Shown here: positions 34,864-44,700 of the stretch, one piece after another
Layout of the letters: each line of letters begins with the position of its first letter
Position numbering within the stretch: position 1 is the stretch's first letter
Source: Levilactobacillus zymae DSM 19395
GTDB lineage: Bacteria; Bacillota; Bacilli; Lactobacillales; Lactobacillaceae
Reading direction: 5' to 3'
Length of the DNA: 48,691 nt
NCBI RefSeq assembly: GCF_001434115.1
Contig: NZ_AZDW01000024.1
Coordinates: 1-48,691, forward strand
Program-made: the position numbers and the translations under genes
The notes under the pieces: generated by a model
What the model was told of the DNA's origin: nothing
The model's database searches: none
Seen by the model: the letters and a program-made list of their open reading frames with translations, nothing else

Positions 34864-35238
34864 GTGAAGATAGTGGCTTTAGACATCAACGATCAACAAT
34901 TACAGATTGTGCGGGAGCGCATCGACGAAGCTAATCAGAAATCGCACTTTGTGATTTTCCAATCTGTGGAGAAGCAAACGGGCAAGGTGTTGCGGTTGAT
35001 TACGGACTTTGAAAGTTTCCGAACGATTCAAGAGCAACATCAAAATGACGCGCAGATGGTGATCATTCAAGATATCGTGCCCATCACGGATACGTTGGCC
35101 CGCTGGGCGGTCGCGGAGAATTTAGCGGCGCAACAGCAGGACAATGCGGACGTATTGGCGGATCTGGAAGATTGTACCAACGACGTGTTAAGAGAAAATC
35201 ACCAGGCGGAAAACGCACCCGATGACGCAGACAACTAG
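34864..35238 (+). CDS. Hypothetical soluble protein (124 residues)
   Basis: I do not recognise this family. The protein is acidic and rich in Asp, Glu, Gln and Asn. It has an amphipathic N-terminal region (LDINDQQLQIVRERIDEANQ), a central region that reads like strands (HFVIFQSVEKQTGKVLRLI, AQMVIIQDIVPI), and a disordered acidic tail. GTG 34864 is preferred, 7 bases after AAAGGA (34851-34856). GTG 34858 and GTG 34873 remain possible. It ends at a terminator. Confidence 0.65.
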   Translation: MKIVALDINDQQLQIVRERIDEANQKSHFVIFQSVEKQTGKVLRLITDFESFRTIQEQHQNDAQMVIIQDIVPITDTLARWAVAENLAAQQQDNADVLADLEDCTNDVLRENHQAENAPDDADN

Positions 35239-35266
35239 GCAGCCGACCAGGTCGGGTGCCTTTTTT
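35238..35266 (+). terminator. Terminator after the hypothetical gene
   Basis: GGCAGCCGACC pairs with GTCGGGTGCC across a short loop and is followed by six T (35261-35266). Confidence 0.75.
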
Positions 35267-35698
35267 ATGCAAGAGTGTTCCGAAGGGCGGTTAACTGGCG
35301 AGCATTAACGTCGTTGGGGAGAAAATCCTGGGTTTGGATTTTTTCTCTGATGACGTTAAGCGGAGCGGGCTGCCCGATAGGGACACGTTTCGGCAATCTA
35401 AGAAGAAAGCCGGGGCTGAAATGCCAACGACGTTAAGCGGAACCAGTTGCCCGGTAGGGACACGTTTCGGTGCCGCCAGAAGCGCTAAGTGTGTCCAGCC
35501 GCCGTCCAACCTGACTATGGTAGAAACTGTAAACGGTGGTTCCCCCACACCGCTAACGTGACCGGGTCGTTCAGTGAATCACGCACGTACGGGAAGCCCC
35601 TAAAATTCAAACAGCGTTAACCACCCCGTTTAGGAGAAAACCTGCTAAACTGAAACTAAGTTATGGGGATACTAAGAATTTTTGAGGAGGGGATCGTT
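35267..35698. repeat. Non-coding region with 42-base direct repeats (77-base period) and a long hairpin
   Basis: Two 42-base units, 35352-35393 and 35429-35470, start with GACGTTAAGCGG and end with GGGACACGTTTCGG. They differ at only a few central positions. Before them TTAACGTC pairs with GACGTTAA (about 35305-35312 and 35352-35359), with GGAGAAAATCC/GGATTTTTTCTC inside. CCAACGACGTTAA (35424-35436) is a perfect inverted copy of TTAACGTCGTTGG. Downstream a CGGTG/CACCG hairpin (about 35534-35556) and the ribosome site of the deacetylase gene (35684-35692) follow. Open frames here overlap the repeats on both strands and look non-coding. Confidence 0.7.
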
Positions 35699-36724
35699 AT
35701 GCGATATGCAACACGTTGGGTCACCGGACTGGTGGCCGTTGCGGCCGTGGTGGGGTTAACCGGACTAGGGACCACGGCGGCGCAAGCGAAGGCGAAGACC
35801 ACGAACAAGGTGGTCACGTTTAGTCAATTAACCAACCATAATCCACACCGGTTGGCAGCAATTCGTCAGGCCGCGCGGCAGGAAATTTTGACCGCCACTC
35901 ACGCGAAGAGCAGTAAGGTCGCTGCCGTCTACAAGGTCAAGTTGCCACACAACATGGCCAAGAAGGCGACCCTGACCAAGGACGGGGTCAAGATGAACTT
36001 ATTGCCGAACAGTTTTAAGGTTAAGCACATCACGATTCCGTACAAGCAACTCCAGGGGAAGGTCCTGAACAAGTACCTGCCGAAGGCCAACCGGGTAACG
36101 CCACTGAAGACTAAAAAGGTCGTGGCCTTAACCTTTGACGATGGGCCGGACCCAACCTTGACGCCGCGCCTGTTGAAGACGTTAAAGGCCAACAAGGTCC
36201 ACGCCACCTTCTTTGAAGTGGGGCAAAGCGTCAGCCGCTACCCGAAGGTTTCGCGTGCCGTCCTTGCCGGGGGCAACGAGCTGGGTAACCACTCGTGGAA
36301 CCATCCCGACTTTAACGCCATCGGCACGGCCAAGACGGTCAGTCAGGTCAACCGCACGAACCAGGCGATTTACAAGGCCACGGGGCAGTTACCGGAATAC
36401 GTCCGGCCACCGTACGGGAACATCACGGCCGCTGAGGGGCGGGCAATCGAGCAACCCATCATTCGTTGGTCCGTGGATTCGCGCGATTGGGCTTACCTGA
36501 ACACGAAGAAGGACATTCAGTCCGTGGTCAGTGCCACCCGTAGCGGGTCGATCATCTTGATGCACGACATTCACGCCCAATCCGTGGCGGCGGTGCCGAC
36601 CATCATCCATAAGTTGAAGGCCAAGGGTTACCATTTCGTCACGGTCGGCCAGTTGTTAGACCAACAAGCCTTACCCGGCTTGCAGTATTTCGGGCAACAC
36701 GATTACCGGACCGCCGGCAAATAA
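35699..36724 (+). CDS. Secreted or anchored polysaccharide deacetylase (NodB domain, PgdA-like)
   Basis: This 341-residue protein has a signal peptide (basic MRYATRW, hydrophobic core to about residue 24, likely cut after AQA at residue 30). A Lys/Thr-rich spacer of about 31-135 follows, then a NodB homology domain from residue 140. Motif 1 TFDDGP (145-150), motif 2 HSWNHPD and motif 3 RPPYGN are intact, so metal binding and catalysis should work. The likely substrate is N-acetylglucosamine in peptidoglycan or a wall polymer, giving lysozyme resistance. This is inferred. ATG 35699 has GAGGAGGGG (35684-35692) 7 bases upstream. It is monocistronic. Confidence 0.88.
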   Translation: MRYATRWVTGLVAVAAVVGLTGLGTTAAQAKAKTTNKVVTFSQLTNHNPHRLAAIRQAARQEILTATHAKSSKVAAVYKVKLPHNMAKKATLTKDGVKMNLLPNSFKVKHITIPYKQLQGKVLNKYLPKANRVTPLKTKKVVALTFDDGPDPTLTPRLLKTLKANKVHATFFEVGQSVSRYPKVSRAVLAGGNELGNHSWNHPDFNAIGTAKTVSQVNRTNQAIYKATGQLPEYVRPPYGNITAAEGRAIEQPIIRWSVDSRDWAYLNTKKDIQSVVSATRSGSIILMHDIHAQSVAAVPTIIHKLKAKGYHFVTVGQLLDQQALPGLQYFGQHDYRTAGK

Positions 36725-36741
36725 ATTGAAATTATTTTAAG

Positions 36742-36778
36742 AAAAAAAGCAGTTCGCCAAATGATGACGAGCTGCTTT
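36742..36778. terminator. Bidirectional terminator between the deacetylase and deacylase genes
   Basis: AAAAAAAGCAGTTCG pairs with CGAGCTGCTTTT. The A-run on the left gives a strong U-tract for the minus strand gene, and the TTTT on the right serves the plus strand gene. Confidence 0.82.
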
Positions 36779-36804
36779 TGTATTATAGACATGGTGAGTC
36801 AGTG

Positions 36805-37941
36805 TTAGGCTAAGAACTTTTCGGCTAACTGTTGGTAAACGTGTTGCACGTGGATGAATTGGTCGAGATCGACGGATTCGTTCAACGCGTGGGCGGCGGA
36901 CCATTCACCGGCACCGTAAACCATGACCGGGAAGGCGTGCGCCGATTTGGTAAATTCGGAAGCGTCGGTGGCCCCGTGGATGACTTCGAGTTTGATGGGG
37001 TGACCGAATTCGGCGTCGGCAATCTGCTTGGTCAGTTGAATCAGGGGTTCACTTTGGTCGCTAATGATGGGCTTGAAGCTGTAGTCGACGTGTAACTTCA
37101 GGGTGGCCTTGGTCTCGGCGTTTAACTTGTCGACGACTTCGTTGAGCCGCTTGATGACGGCGGCGTTGTCGAATTCCGGAATTGGCCGAATGTTACCTTG
37201 AAGTTCGGCGTTGGCGGGGATGCTGTTGACCTGTTCGCCACCATCAAAGACCGTGACGTTGTGGACCAGCGGCCCTAATTCAGGACTGACCGGGGCGTCG
37301 TCAAAGGCGGTAGCTTCGGCCGTGACGAACTTGATCAGGTTGGTGATAGCGTTGATGCCCTTTTCCGGCATGGAACTGTGGGCGCCCTTCCCTTGGCAGA
37401 AGACGTGGTAGTTCAACGACCCGTTGTGCGCGTAAACGATATTGCCGCCGGTAGGTTCCCCGATGACCATGCCGTCTAGGTCGTCGGCAACGCCTTGTTC
37501 CGTCAACATCCGTGAGCCCATGGCCCCATTTTCTTCTCCCACGGTCCCGATGAAGCGTAAGCGGCCGTTGAGTGCGTTGGGTTGGTCGGCCAACGTGATG
37601 AAGGTGATGATCATGGCGGCCAATCCACTCTTCATGTCCGCGGCACCCCGACCGTAAAGCTGGTTACCTTCGATGTGCGCGTCAAACGGCGGGAATTGCC
37701 ATTGAGCGGGATCACCCGTCGCCACGGTGTCCAGGTGACCGGATAAGGCCAGCACTTTATCGCCAGTCCCGATTTCGGCGACCAGGTTACTCCGGTCGGG
37801 CGCGTAAGGAATGATCTTGCTCTCGATGCCGTGGTTGGCAAACAGTTTTTGAATATAACTGGCCACGGCGGCCTCGTTGCCGTTCACGGAGTTTAGACTG
37901 ACTAGGTGTTGCAGGATTTGAATTTGTTCGTTCTTTTGCAT
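36805..37941 (-). CDS. ArgE/DapE-family deacylase (M20 metallopeptidase; possible succinyl-diaminopimelate desuccinylase)
   Basis: This 378-residue M20 enzyme has two-zinc site residues visible in SGHLDTVATGD (near 67), GAADMKSG (near 98), GTVGEENGAMGS (near 130), VIGEPTGG and the C-terminal SAAHALNESV. A dimerisation (lid) domain lies in the middle. Lactobacillar relatives are annotated DapE, ArgE or acetylornithine deacetylase. The sequence does not decide among them, and no lysine or arginine genes are nearby. The ribosome site before ATG 37941 is poor. Confidence 0.85.
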   Translation of the reverse strand: MQKNEQIQILQHLVSLNSVNGNEAAVASYIQKLFANHGIESKIIPYAPDRSNLVAEIGTGDKVLALSGHLDTVATGDPAQWQFPPFDAHIEGNQLYGRGAADMKSGLAAMIITFITLADQPNALNGRLRFIGTVGEENGAMGSRMLTEQGVADDLDGMVIGEPTGGNIVYAHNGSLNYHVFCQGKGAHSSMPEKGINAITNLIKFVTAEATAFDDAPVSPELGPLVHNVTVFDGGEQVNSIPANAELQGNIRPIPEFDNAAVIKRLNEVVDKLNAETKATLKLHVDYSFKPIISDQSEPLIQLTKQIADAEFGHPIKLEVIHGATDASEFTKSAHAFPVMVYGAGEWSAAHALNESVDLDQFIHVQHVYQQLAEKFLA

Positions 37942-38052
37942 AAAGTTAAGCCGGCTTTCTCATCATATTTTAATATTGTCTCCAGTTTAGCACGCTTGTT
38001 GGCGGTGGTGTGTAAAAAGTTGGAAAAGATTGCCATTTGCCTTTCATTTAAA

Positions 38053-38091
38053 CGAACGTATGTTTGCTTACTGCGAGCGCTATGCTAGAAT
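38053..38091 (+). promoter_or_regulatory. LexA box overlapping the rexBA promoter
   Basis: TTGCTT (38064-38069) and TAGAAT (38086-38091) with TG before the -10 form an extended promoter with 16-base spacing. CGAACGTATGTTTG (38053-38066) matches the Firmicutes LexA box CGAACRNRYGTTYC at 13 of 14 positions and overlaps the -35, a position for repression. Confidence 0.65.
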
Positions 38092-38130
38092 AGAATCAAC
38101 GACAGTCAGATAGGGGAGGTTCCTCATCAC

Positions 38131-41100
38131 ATGAGTTTACAGTTTGTTTTAGGCAGTGCGGGCCGCGATCACCGCACACCCATGATTACGGCCATGGCCC
38201 AGCATTTGACCGACCAGCCCACGGACCAGTGTTATTACCTGGTGCCCAACCATATCAAGTTTGAAACCGAAGTGGACGTGTTGCGCGCGTTACAACAGCG
38301 CTTAGCCCCAGACCAACCGCTGTTCGCCCAGACGCAGGTCCAGGTCTTTTCGTTTACCCGTTTGGCCTGGTTCTTCATGAAAAATGAACCCGTCTACCAA
38401 CTTCCCCGGATCTCACCGGCGGGGTTGAACATGTTGATCTACCAGATCATTCAAAGTCACGCCGACGAGCTGACCATCTTTCGCGGTGAGGTGACCCGGC
38501 CCGGCTTCATCAGCCAGTTGACCGCGCAACTTTCTGAACTGCGGGTCGGCCAAGTCACGGCTAGCGACCTGACCGCCGCCATCGACCGGTTAGCACCGGG
38601 GAGTGCGGACTTACAGGCTAAGCTCCACGACCTGCTGGTGATCTATGCGGCCTTTGAGACGCAGATGCAGGGAAAATACGTGGCCAACACGGACCTCTTG
38701 AACCAGTTGGCTGACTACCTGACCCAGGTCGATTTAAGCCACGCCCACTTTTATTTGGAAGGCTTTTCGCAGCTTAGCGCCCAGGAACGCAACCTGGTCA
38801 CCGTCTTGATTCAGCAGGCGGCCAGCGTGACCATCGCGTTGAACCTAGATCGTGCCTATCCGCAGGAGTTGCCGCCGGTGACCGACCTATTTTTCCAGTC
38901 GGGCAAACTTTACCACCAACTCTACGTCAACGCGCGGGCCAACCACGTAGCCGTTCAGGTCGACCAACGGGCCCAGACGCCCCGGGTATCGGCCGACTTA
39001 TTGGCCTTAGACGATTACTGGCAGACCAGTAACACGATTGGGGCCCAACCGGCACCCGCGACCACGGTACCGCAGGAGCTACGGCTATTTGAGGCGCCGA
39101 ACCGTTACGGTGAAGTGGCCCACATTGCTAATCTGATTCGCCGGATGGTTGCCACCGGCAAGTACCGCTATCACGATTTCTTGATTCTGACGCGGCACCT
39201 AGACGCCTATCAGACCGTGATCGACCCCATCTTTAGCATGCAAGAGATTCCGTACTTTGACGACGCGGACGTGCAGATGGCCGACCACCCCTTCGTGGAA
39301 CTGATCAACGCGCTTTTCGATGTTCAACGGCGAAACTACCGTTACAGCGACGTTTTTCGGGTCTTGAAGACGGCGTTATTATTACCACGAGACGCCGACG
39401 GCCAACCGATCGACCTGGAAACCTATCGGCAGGCCGTTGCGCTGACCGAAAACTTCGTGTTGAAGACGGGGTTCGAGGGGCAACGGCGCTGGACTCAACC
39501 CGACGATTGGCAATATACCCGCTTCACGCCGGGAGACGACACCGTGCAGACCACCAAGGACCTTGCCATCACCCGGCAAATCAACGTGATTCGGCACTTC
39601 ATCGGCCAGACGCTTCCGCCGTTTTTCGCGGCCTTGAAACACGCCAAGACTTATACGGATGCGGCCACGATTCTCTACCAATTCTTGGCCAATCACGGGG
39701 TCGCCGACCAATTGATGAATTGGCGCGATCAAGCGATTGCCAACCAGGACTTGACCTTGGCGGGTCAGCCGGAACAGACCTGGCAGACCTTCTGCCAGAT
39801 GCTCGACGAATGCCACGCGATTTTAGGCGACCTAGCCTTTGACCAGACCGACTTTCAGGCCCTGTTACAGGCTGGCTTTACCGGCGCGAAATTCAGTCAG
39901 ATCCCGTCCACGCTGGACCAGGTCATGGTGTCCGAAAGCGGGATCGTGCAGGCCAACAATCGCAAGGTGACCTTTCTGATGGGGGCCACGGCCGATACCA
40001 TGCCAGACAACCAGGTACCCGCCACGTTGCTGGCCGATACCGATCGGCAGGAACTCAGCGCCCAGTTGCAAGCCGCCGACGAAGGGGCGTACCTGCGCGA
40101 TGACGCCGCGACCCAGCTGGCGGGAGAACCCTACCTGAATTACCTGGGCTTCTTGAGTGGCAGTGAGCAACTAATCTTCAGCTATCCGGCGACGAACGAC
40201 GGGGAAGCCGACCTGCAAATCTCGCCGTATCTGGCCCGGATTCGGGACCATTTCCAGTTGCCGGTGACCACGGTCAACACCACGCCGGCCGCCGATGGGC
40301 ACGACGTCCAAGCCTTCGTGGGTACCCGGCGGACCACGCTGCGACACCTGGTTCAGGCCAGCCACGCCAGTCAGTTGGAGAATCAGCCCCTGGCCGCTAA
40401 CTGGTTAGCCATCATGACCCGGTTGCGTCAAGATCCGCAGTACGGTGGCCTGACCACTAAGTTACTGGGCAGCCTGCAATACCGCAACGTGCCGACCCAG
40501 CTGACGCCCGATATCGTGACGCAACTTTACGGGACCAAGATCAATACCTCAATCTCCAAGTTGGAGGAATATTACGCGAACCCGTACGCCTACTTCTTGA
40601 AATACGGGTTGCGGTTGCAGGAGCGGGACGTTTTCGAACTCTCACCGGCCAGTACCGGGGAATTCTTCCACGCCACGCTGGACGACCTGATCAAGATGGT
40701 CAAGGACCAGAAGTTGAACCTGAAGGACCTGGATGACGACCAACTCCGTGAGATGACCGACGAGGCCGTGGCCAAGGTCCTCGACGTGACCCAGAATCCG
40801 CAGTTTGCGATCCTGGAGAGTTCGGAACGGATGGGGTATATTCGCACGCAACTGATCAAGACCATGCAACGAATGGCCTGGACTCTGCAACAACAAAGCC
40901 AACGGACCCCGTTACGACCGCGCAAGACGGAAGTTCAGTTCGGGATGGGCGACCAGCACGGTTGGGCACCATTGACCTTTGACCTGGCTAATCACCGCCA
41001 GGTCAGCGTGCGGGGGCGCATCGACCGGTTGGACCAACTCGATGTTAACGACAAGACCTACCTGGGGATCGTGGACTACAAGAGTTCGCCGCACCAGTTT

Positions 41101-41730
41101 AGTTTCCAAGACGCCTATTACGGGCAGGCCATGCAGATGCTGACCTACCTGGACGCCGTGAAGCAGAATTTTGCCAATGAAATCGGCGTTCCCGCCACCA
41201 CGGCTAACCTGGCCGGGGCAGTTTACCTGCACCTCCAGGACCCAATCTTGAAGGCCGCCGCGGTCAAGGACCCCAATAACCCGTTACTCGACCTCCTGAA
41301 GGCCGAGCGTTACCAGGGCTTGTTATTGGAAGATGAAGAATTCTTGGAAAACGTCGAGGAACTCTTCCAGACGAAAAACGACTATTCCCAACTCTTCCAG
41401 GGCCTGCGCAAAACGTCTAAGGGCTTCACGTCGAGTAGTAAATTACTGGTCACACCAGAAGAACTCGACGATTTGCTGGCACACACGGAATACTTGATTC
41501 AACAGGCCGCCACGCAGATTTTTGCGGGGAAGGTCGATTTAAGTCCGGTGCGCGAACAGAACAAGACGGCGTTGCAGTATTCGCCGTATAAAGCGATCAT
41601 GCAGTTTGACCCGTTACTTCAAGAAAACAGTTACCACGATTTACAGCCGCTGAAGCGTGACGAGGTCTTGAAACTCATTCAGGCCGAAATCGCCAAGCGG
41701 CAGGTCGCAAAGGGGGACAACCATGAGTAG
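38131..41730 (+). CDS. rexB: ATP-dependent nuclease subunit B (RexB/AddB)
   Basis: This 1199-residue RexB is the partner of RexA in the AddAB-type enzyme that resects double-strand breaks up to Chi sites. The C-terminal RecB-family nuclease motif is present (GRIDRLDQL... GIVDYKSS, near residue 985). The N-terminal Walker A of AddB is degenerate (GSAGRDHRTPMI), and I see none of the cysteines that hold the AddB iron-sulphur cluster in the C-terminal domain. Both fit the RexB rather than the Bacillus AddB branch. AGGGGAGG (38113-38120) serves ATG 38131. It overlaps rexA by 8 bases, so the subunits are translationally coupled. Confidence 0.93.
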   Translation: MSLQFVLGSAGRDHRTPMITAMAQHLTDQPTDQCYYLVPNHIKFETEVDVLRALQQRLAPDQPLFAQTQVQVFSFTRLAWFFMKNEPVYQLPRISPAGLNMLIYQIIQSHADELTIFRGEVTRPGFISQLTAQLSELRVGQVTASDLTAAIDRLAPGSADLQAKLHDLLVIYAAFETQMQGKYVANTDLLNQLADYLTQVDLSHAHFYLEGFSQLSAQERNLVTVLIQQAASVTIALNLDRAYPQELPPVTDLFFQSGKLYHQLYVNARANHVAVQVDQRAQTPRVSADLLALDDYWQTSNTIGAQPAPATTVPQELRLFEAPNRYGEVAHIANLIRRMVATGKYRYHDFLILTRHLDAYQTVIDPIFSMQEIPYFDDADVQMADHPFVELINALFDVQRRNYRYSDVFRVLKTALLLPRDADGQPIDLETYRQAVALTENFVLKTGFEGQRRWTQPDDWQYTRFTPGDDTVQTTKDLAITRQINVIRHFIGQTLPPFFAALKHAKTYTDAATILYQFLANHGVADQLMNWRDQAIANQDLTLAGQPEQTWQTFCQMLDECHAILGDLAFDQTDFQALLQAGFTGAKFSQIPSTLDQVMVSESGIVQANNRKVTFLMGATADTMPDNQVPATLLADTDRQELSAQLQAADEGAYLRDDAATQLAGEPYLNYLGFLSGSEQLIFSYPATNDGEADLQISPYLARIRDHFQLPVTTVNTTPAADGHDVQAFVGTRRTTLRHLVQASHASQLENQPLAANWLAIMTRLRQDPQYGGLTTKLLGSLQYRNVPTQLTPDIVTQLYGTKINTSISKLEEYYANPYAYFLKYGLRLQERDVFELSPASTGEFFHATLDDLIKMVKDQKLNLKDLDDDQLREMTDEAVAKVLDVTQNPQFAILESSERMGYIRTQLIKTMQRMAWTLQQQSQRTPLRPRKTEVQFGMGDQHGWAPLTFDLANHRQVSVRGRIDRLDQLDVNDKTYLGIVDYKSSPHQFSFQDAYYGQAMQMLTYLDAVKQNFANEIGVPATTANLAGAVYLHLQDPILKAAAVKDPNNPLLDLLKAERYQGLLLEDEEFLENVEELFQTKNDYSQLFQGLRKTSKGFTSSSKLLVTPEELDDLLAHTEYLIQQAATQIFAGKVDLSPVREQNKTALQYSPYKAIMQFDPLLQENSYHDLQPLKRDEVLKLIQAEIAKRQVAKGDNHE

Positions 41731-44700
41731 TCATTTTCAATTTACGCCGAGTCAGGACCAGGCCATTCACCAAGAGGGAACTGATTTGTTAGTTTCCGCT
41801 TCGGCGGGGTCCGGGAAGACGCGGGTACTGGTCCAACGGGTCATCGAACGCCTCAAGGGCGGAACCGGGATCGACCACATCCTCATCGTGACCTTTACCA
41901 AGGCCGCCGCGGCCGAAATGCGCGACCGAATTCAAACCGCCTTGCGGCAGGAACTCGCGGCGACGCAGGGGAACAGTCAGCGGCAACAATTTTATCTGCG
42001 ACAACTGAACCTGCTTCCGGTCGCCGACATCAGTACGCTGGATGCCTTTTGTTTACGCGTCCTGCAACGATACTACTACGTCATCGATTACGATCCGGTC
42101 TTCCGGTTACTCGCCGACAACACCGAAAGTAGCTTGTTGCGTGACGAGGTCTGGACGGACCTGCGCGAGCAACTTTACGCTGACGACCAAGACGGCCAGT
42201 TTGCCCGGTTGACGGAAAACTTCTCCGGGGACCGCAACGATGACGGGTTAACGGAATTGGTCCAACGCGTTTACACCTTTGCCGACGCGGCCCCAGACCC
42301 TAAGGCTTGGCTGGCGGCGTTACCGCAGGCCTATCAACTGGAGACCGACCAACTCACAGCGAGTCGCTTCTACCAAACGCAGCTCCAACCGTTATTGGCC
42401 GACCAGTTCAAACAGATTCGTGCTGACCTGGCGAGTGCCCAGGAGATGGCCGAGAACGTGGGCTTGGTGAAACCGGCGGACCACTTGGCCGACCTGTGCG
42501 AGGCGTGGGATCAGCTGATTGCCGAACTGGCTAATAGTCAGTGGAACGACCTGCGTGACCGCGTTCAGAGCTTCAAGTGGGGGCGGATGCCACCGGTCGG
42601 CAAGACCGACGAAAACCGCCCGGTCCTCGACGACCTCAAGAAGACCTACTACGACCCCGCGCGGAAACAGTGGAAGACGTTACTAGAAACCTACTTCCTT
42701 CAGAACGAAACGGATGTGCGGGCGACCATGCAAGCGTCCAAGGAATTGGTCACCGAATTGGCCCGGGTGGTCAGCGCCTATCGGGACGCCTACCTCCAGG
42801 AGAAATTCCGGCGGCACGTCTTGGACTTTGCGGACGTGGAACATGCGGCCCTAGAAATTTTAAGCCAGGACACCCCGGATTCGCAGCACGTCCGCGACCA
42901 GATGCGCGACCAGTACGCCGAAATCATGGTCGATGAATACCAGGATACCAACAGTCTGCAGGAAGCCATTCTTACGGCGATCGCCCAACCCGCGCCGACG
43001 GGGAACCGCTTCATGGTGGGGGACGTCAAACAGTCCATCTACCGTTTCCGGCAGGCCGACCCCACGCTGTTCATGGACAAGGCCGATCGGTATGCGACCG
43101 ACGCGCAGGCCGGCCGCACCATCACGTTGGCCGAAAACTTCCGGTCGATGGAAAACGTCGACGACTTCACCAACCTCGTGTTTAAACAGTTAATGAACCG
43201 TGAACTGGGTGAGGTGGCCTATACGGGCGACGCTTTGCTGAAGTTTGGGGCGACCTACTACCCCGCTGACGTGCAGAGTACGGCCGAATTGCTGGTCTAC
43301 CTCAGTGACGAACCCACGTCGGCCGACGATGGCGAGGCCATGGATGCCACCTTCCAGGTCGACGACAAACACCAGGGCGAGGTCTTATTGACCGGGAAGA
43401 AGATTCAGGAACTGATCGCGGCCAAGACCCCGATTTACGACCGGGACGCGAAGGTGACCCGGCCCATCGAGTACCGCGACATCACGCTATTGACGCCGAC
43501 GCGGACCAACAACCTGATCATTACCGATGAATTACGCCGGTTAGACATTCCCGTGGTGGTCAACGACGCGCAGAACTATTTCAAGACCACCGAAATCCAG
43601 ATCATGATGGCCTTGCTGCGAATTATTGACAACCCGTATCAGGATATCCCGCTGGCGGCCGTGCTCCGGTCACCCATCGTGGGGCTTAACGAAAACGAAC
43701 TGGCCCTGCTCCGCATCAACCAGCGCACGGGCGACTATTTCCAGGCGGTCTTGCATTTCCAGCAAACCTATAACGACCACCAGAGTAGTGACATGCAGGC
43801 GACCGTTTACCGTAAGATCAGTCATTTCTTGGAACAACTCCGGGAATTTCGCGACATTGCCCAACAGAACCAGCTAGTCACGTTGATCTGGCGAATTTAC
43901 CAGGAGACGGGCTTTCTGGACTACGTCGGGGGGATGCCCGCGGGAGCTCAACGGCAGGCCAACCTGCACGCCCTCTACGAACGGGCCCAAACTTACGAAC
44001 ACAGTAGTTTCAAGGGGTTATTCCAGTTCGTACGGTTCGTGGAACGACTCCAGGAACGCGACGACGACTTGGCCAGTGCGAACGTGCAAACGGCGACCAA
44101 CGCGGTGTCCGTGATGACTATTCACGGGAGTAAAGGACTGGAATTTCCGGTAGTCTTCTTGATGGATGCGTCGCGGCAATTCAACCGTCAGGACCAACAG
44201 GGCAATTACGTCCTTAGTGGGAAGGACGGTATCGGCATCGACTACCTCAACACCCGCACCCGGGTCAAGACACCGAGCCTCCAAAAACTTCTGACGGCGC
44301 AAGCCATTAGTCGGGCCAGTCTGGCCGAAGAAATGCGAAAACTCTACGTGGCGTTAACGCGGGCGGAGGCGCGACTCTACATCGTGGGGTCGGCCAAGAG
44401 CCGCGAACAAGCGCTGACCACCTGGAGTCAGGCCTTTCAATCCGAGGACCTGGTCTTACCCGCGACCATGCGGGAAAAGTCGACGGTGGCTAACTACCTA
44501 GACTGGGTGGGGATGTGCCTGATCAGAACGCCGCAAGCCCAAAAACAGGACTGGCAGGAAGACCACGCGGCCATTAGCCCGTTGGCGGGTGATCCGACCC
44601 ACTTTGGGGTGACCTTTGCCACGGCGGCCGACCTCGCCCCTAGCGAACCGGTCGCCACGACCCAGATGGACTGGTTGGACCAAGCGCAAGCGGCAGCCGA

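Noticed and set aside
35352-35470. CRISPR array
   Set aside because: There are only two imperfect units with a 35-base gap, no further repeats and no cas genes.
35334-35561. Frames of 75-85 codons on both strands between the hypothetical gene and the deacetylase gene
   Set aside because: They overlap the 42-base direct repeats and hairpins, have no ribosome site and no family resemblance.
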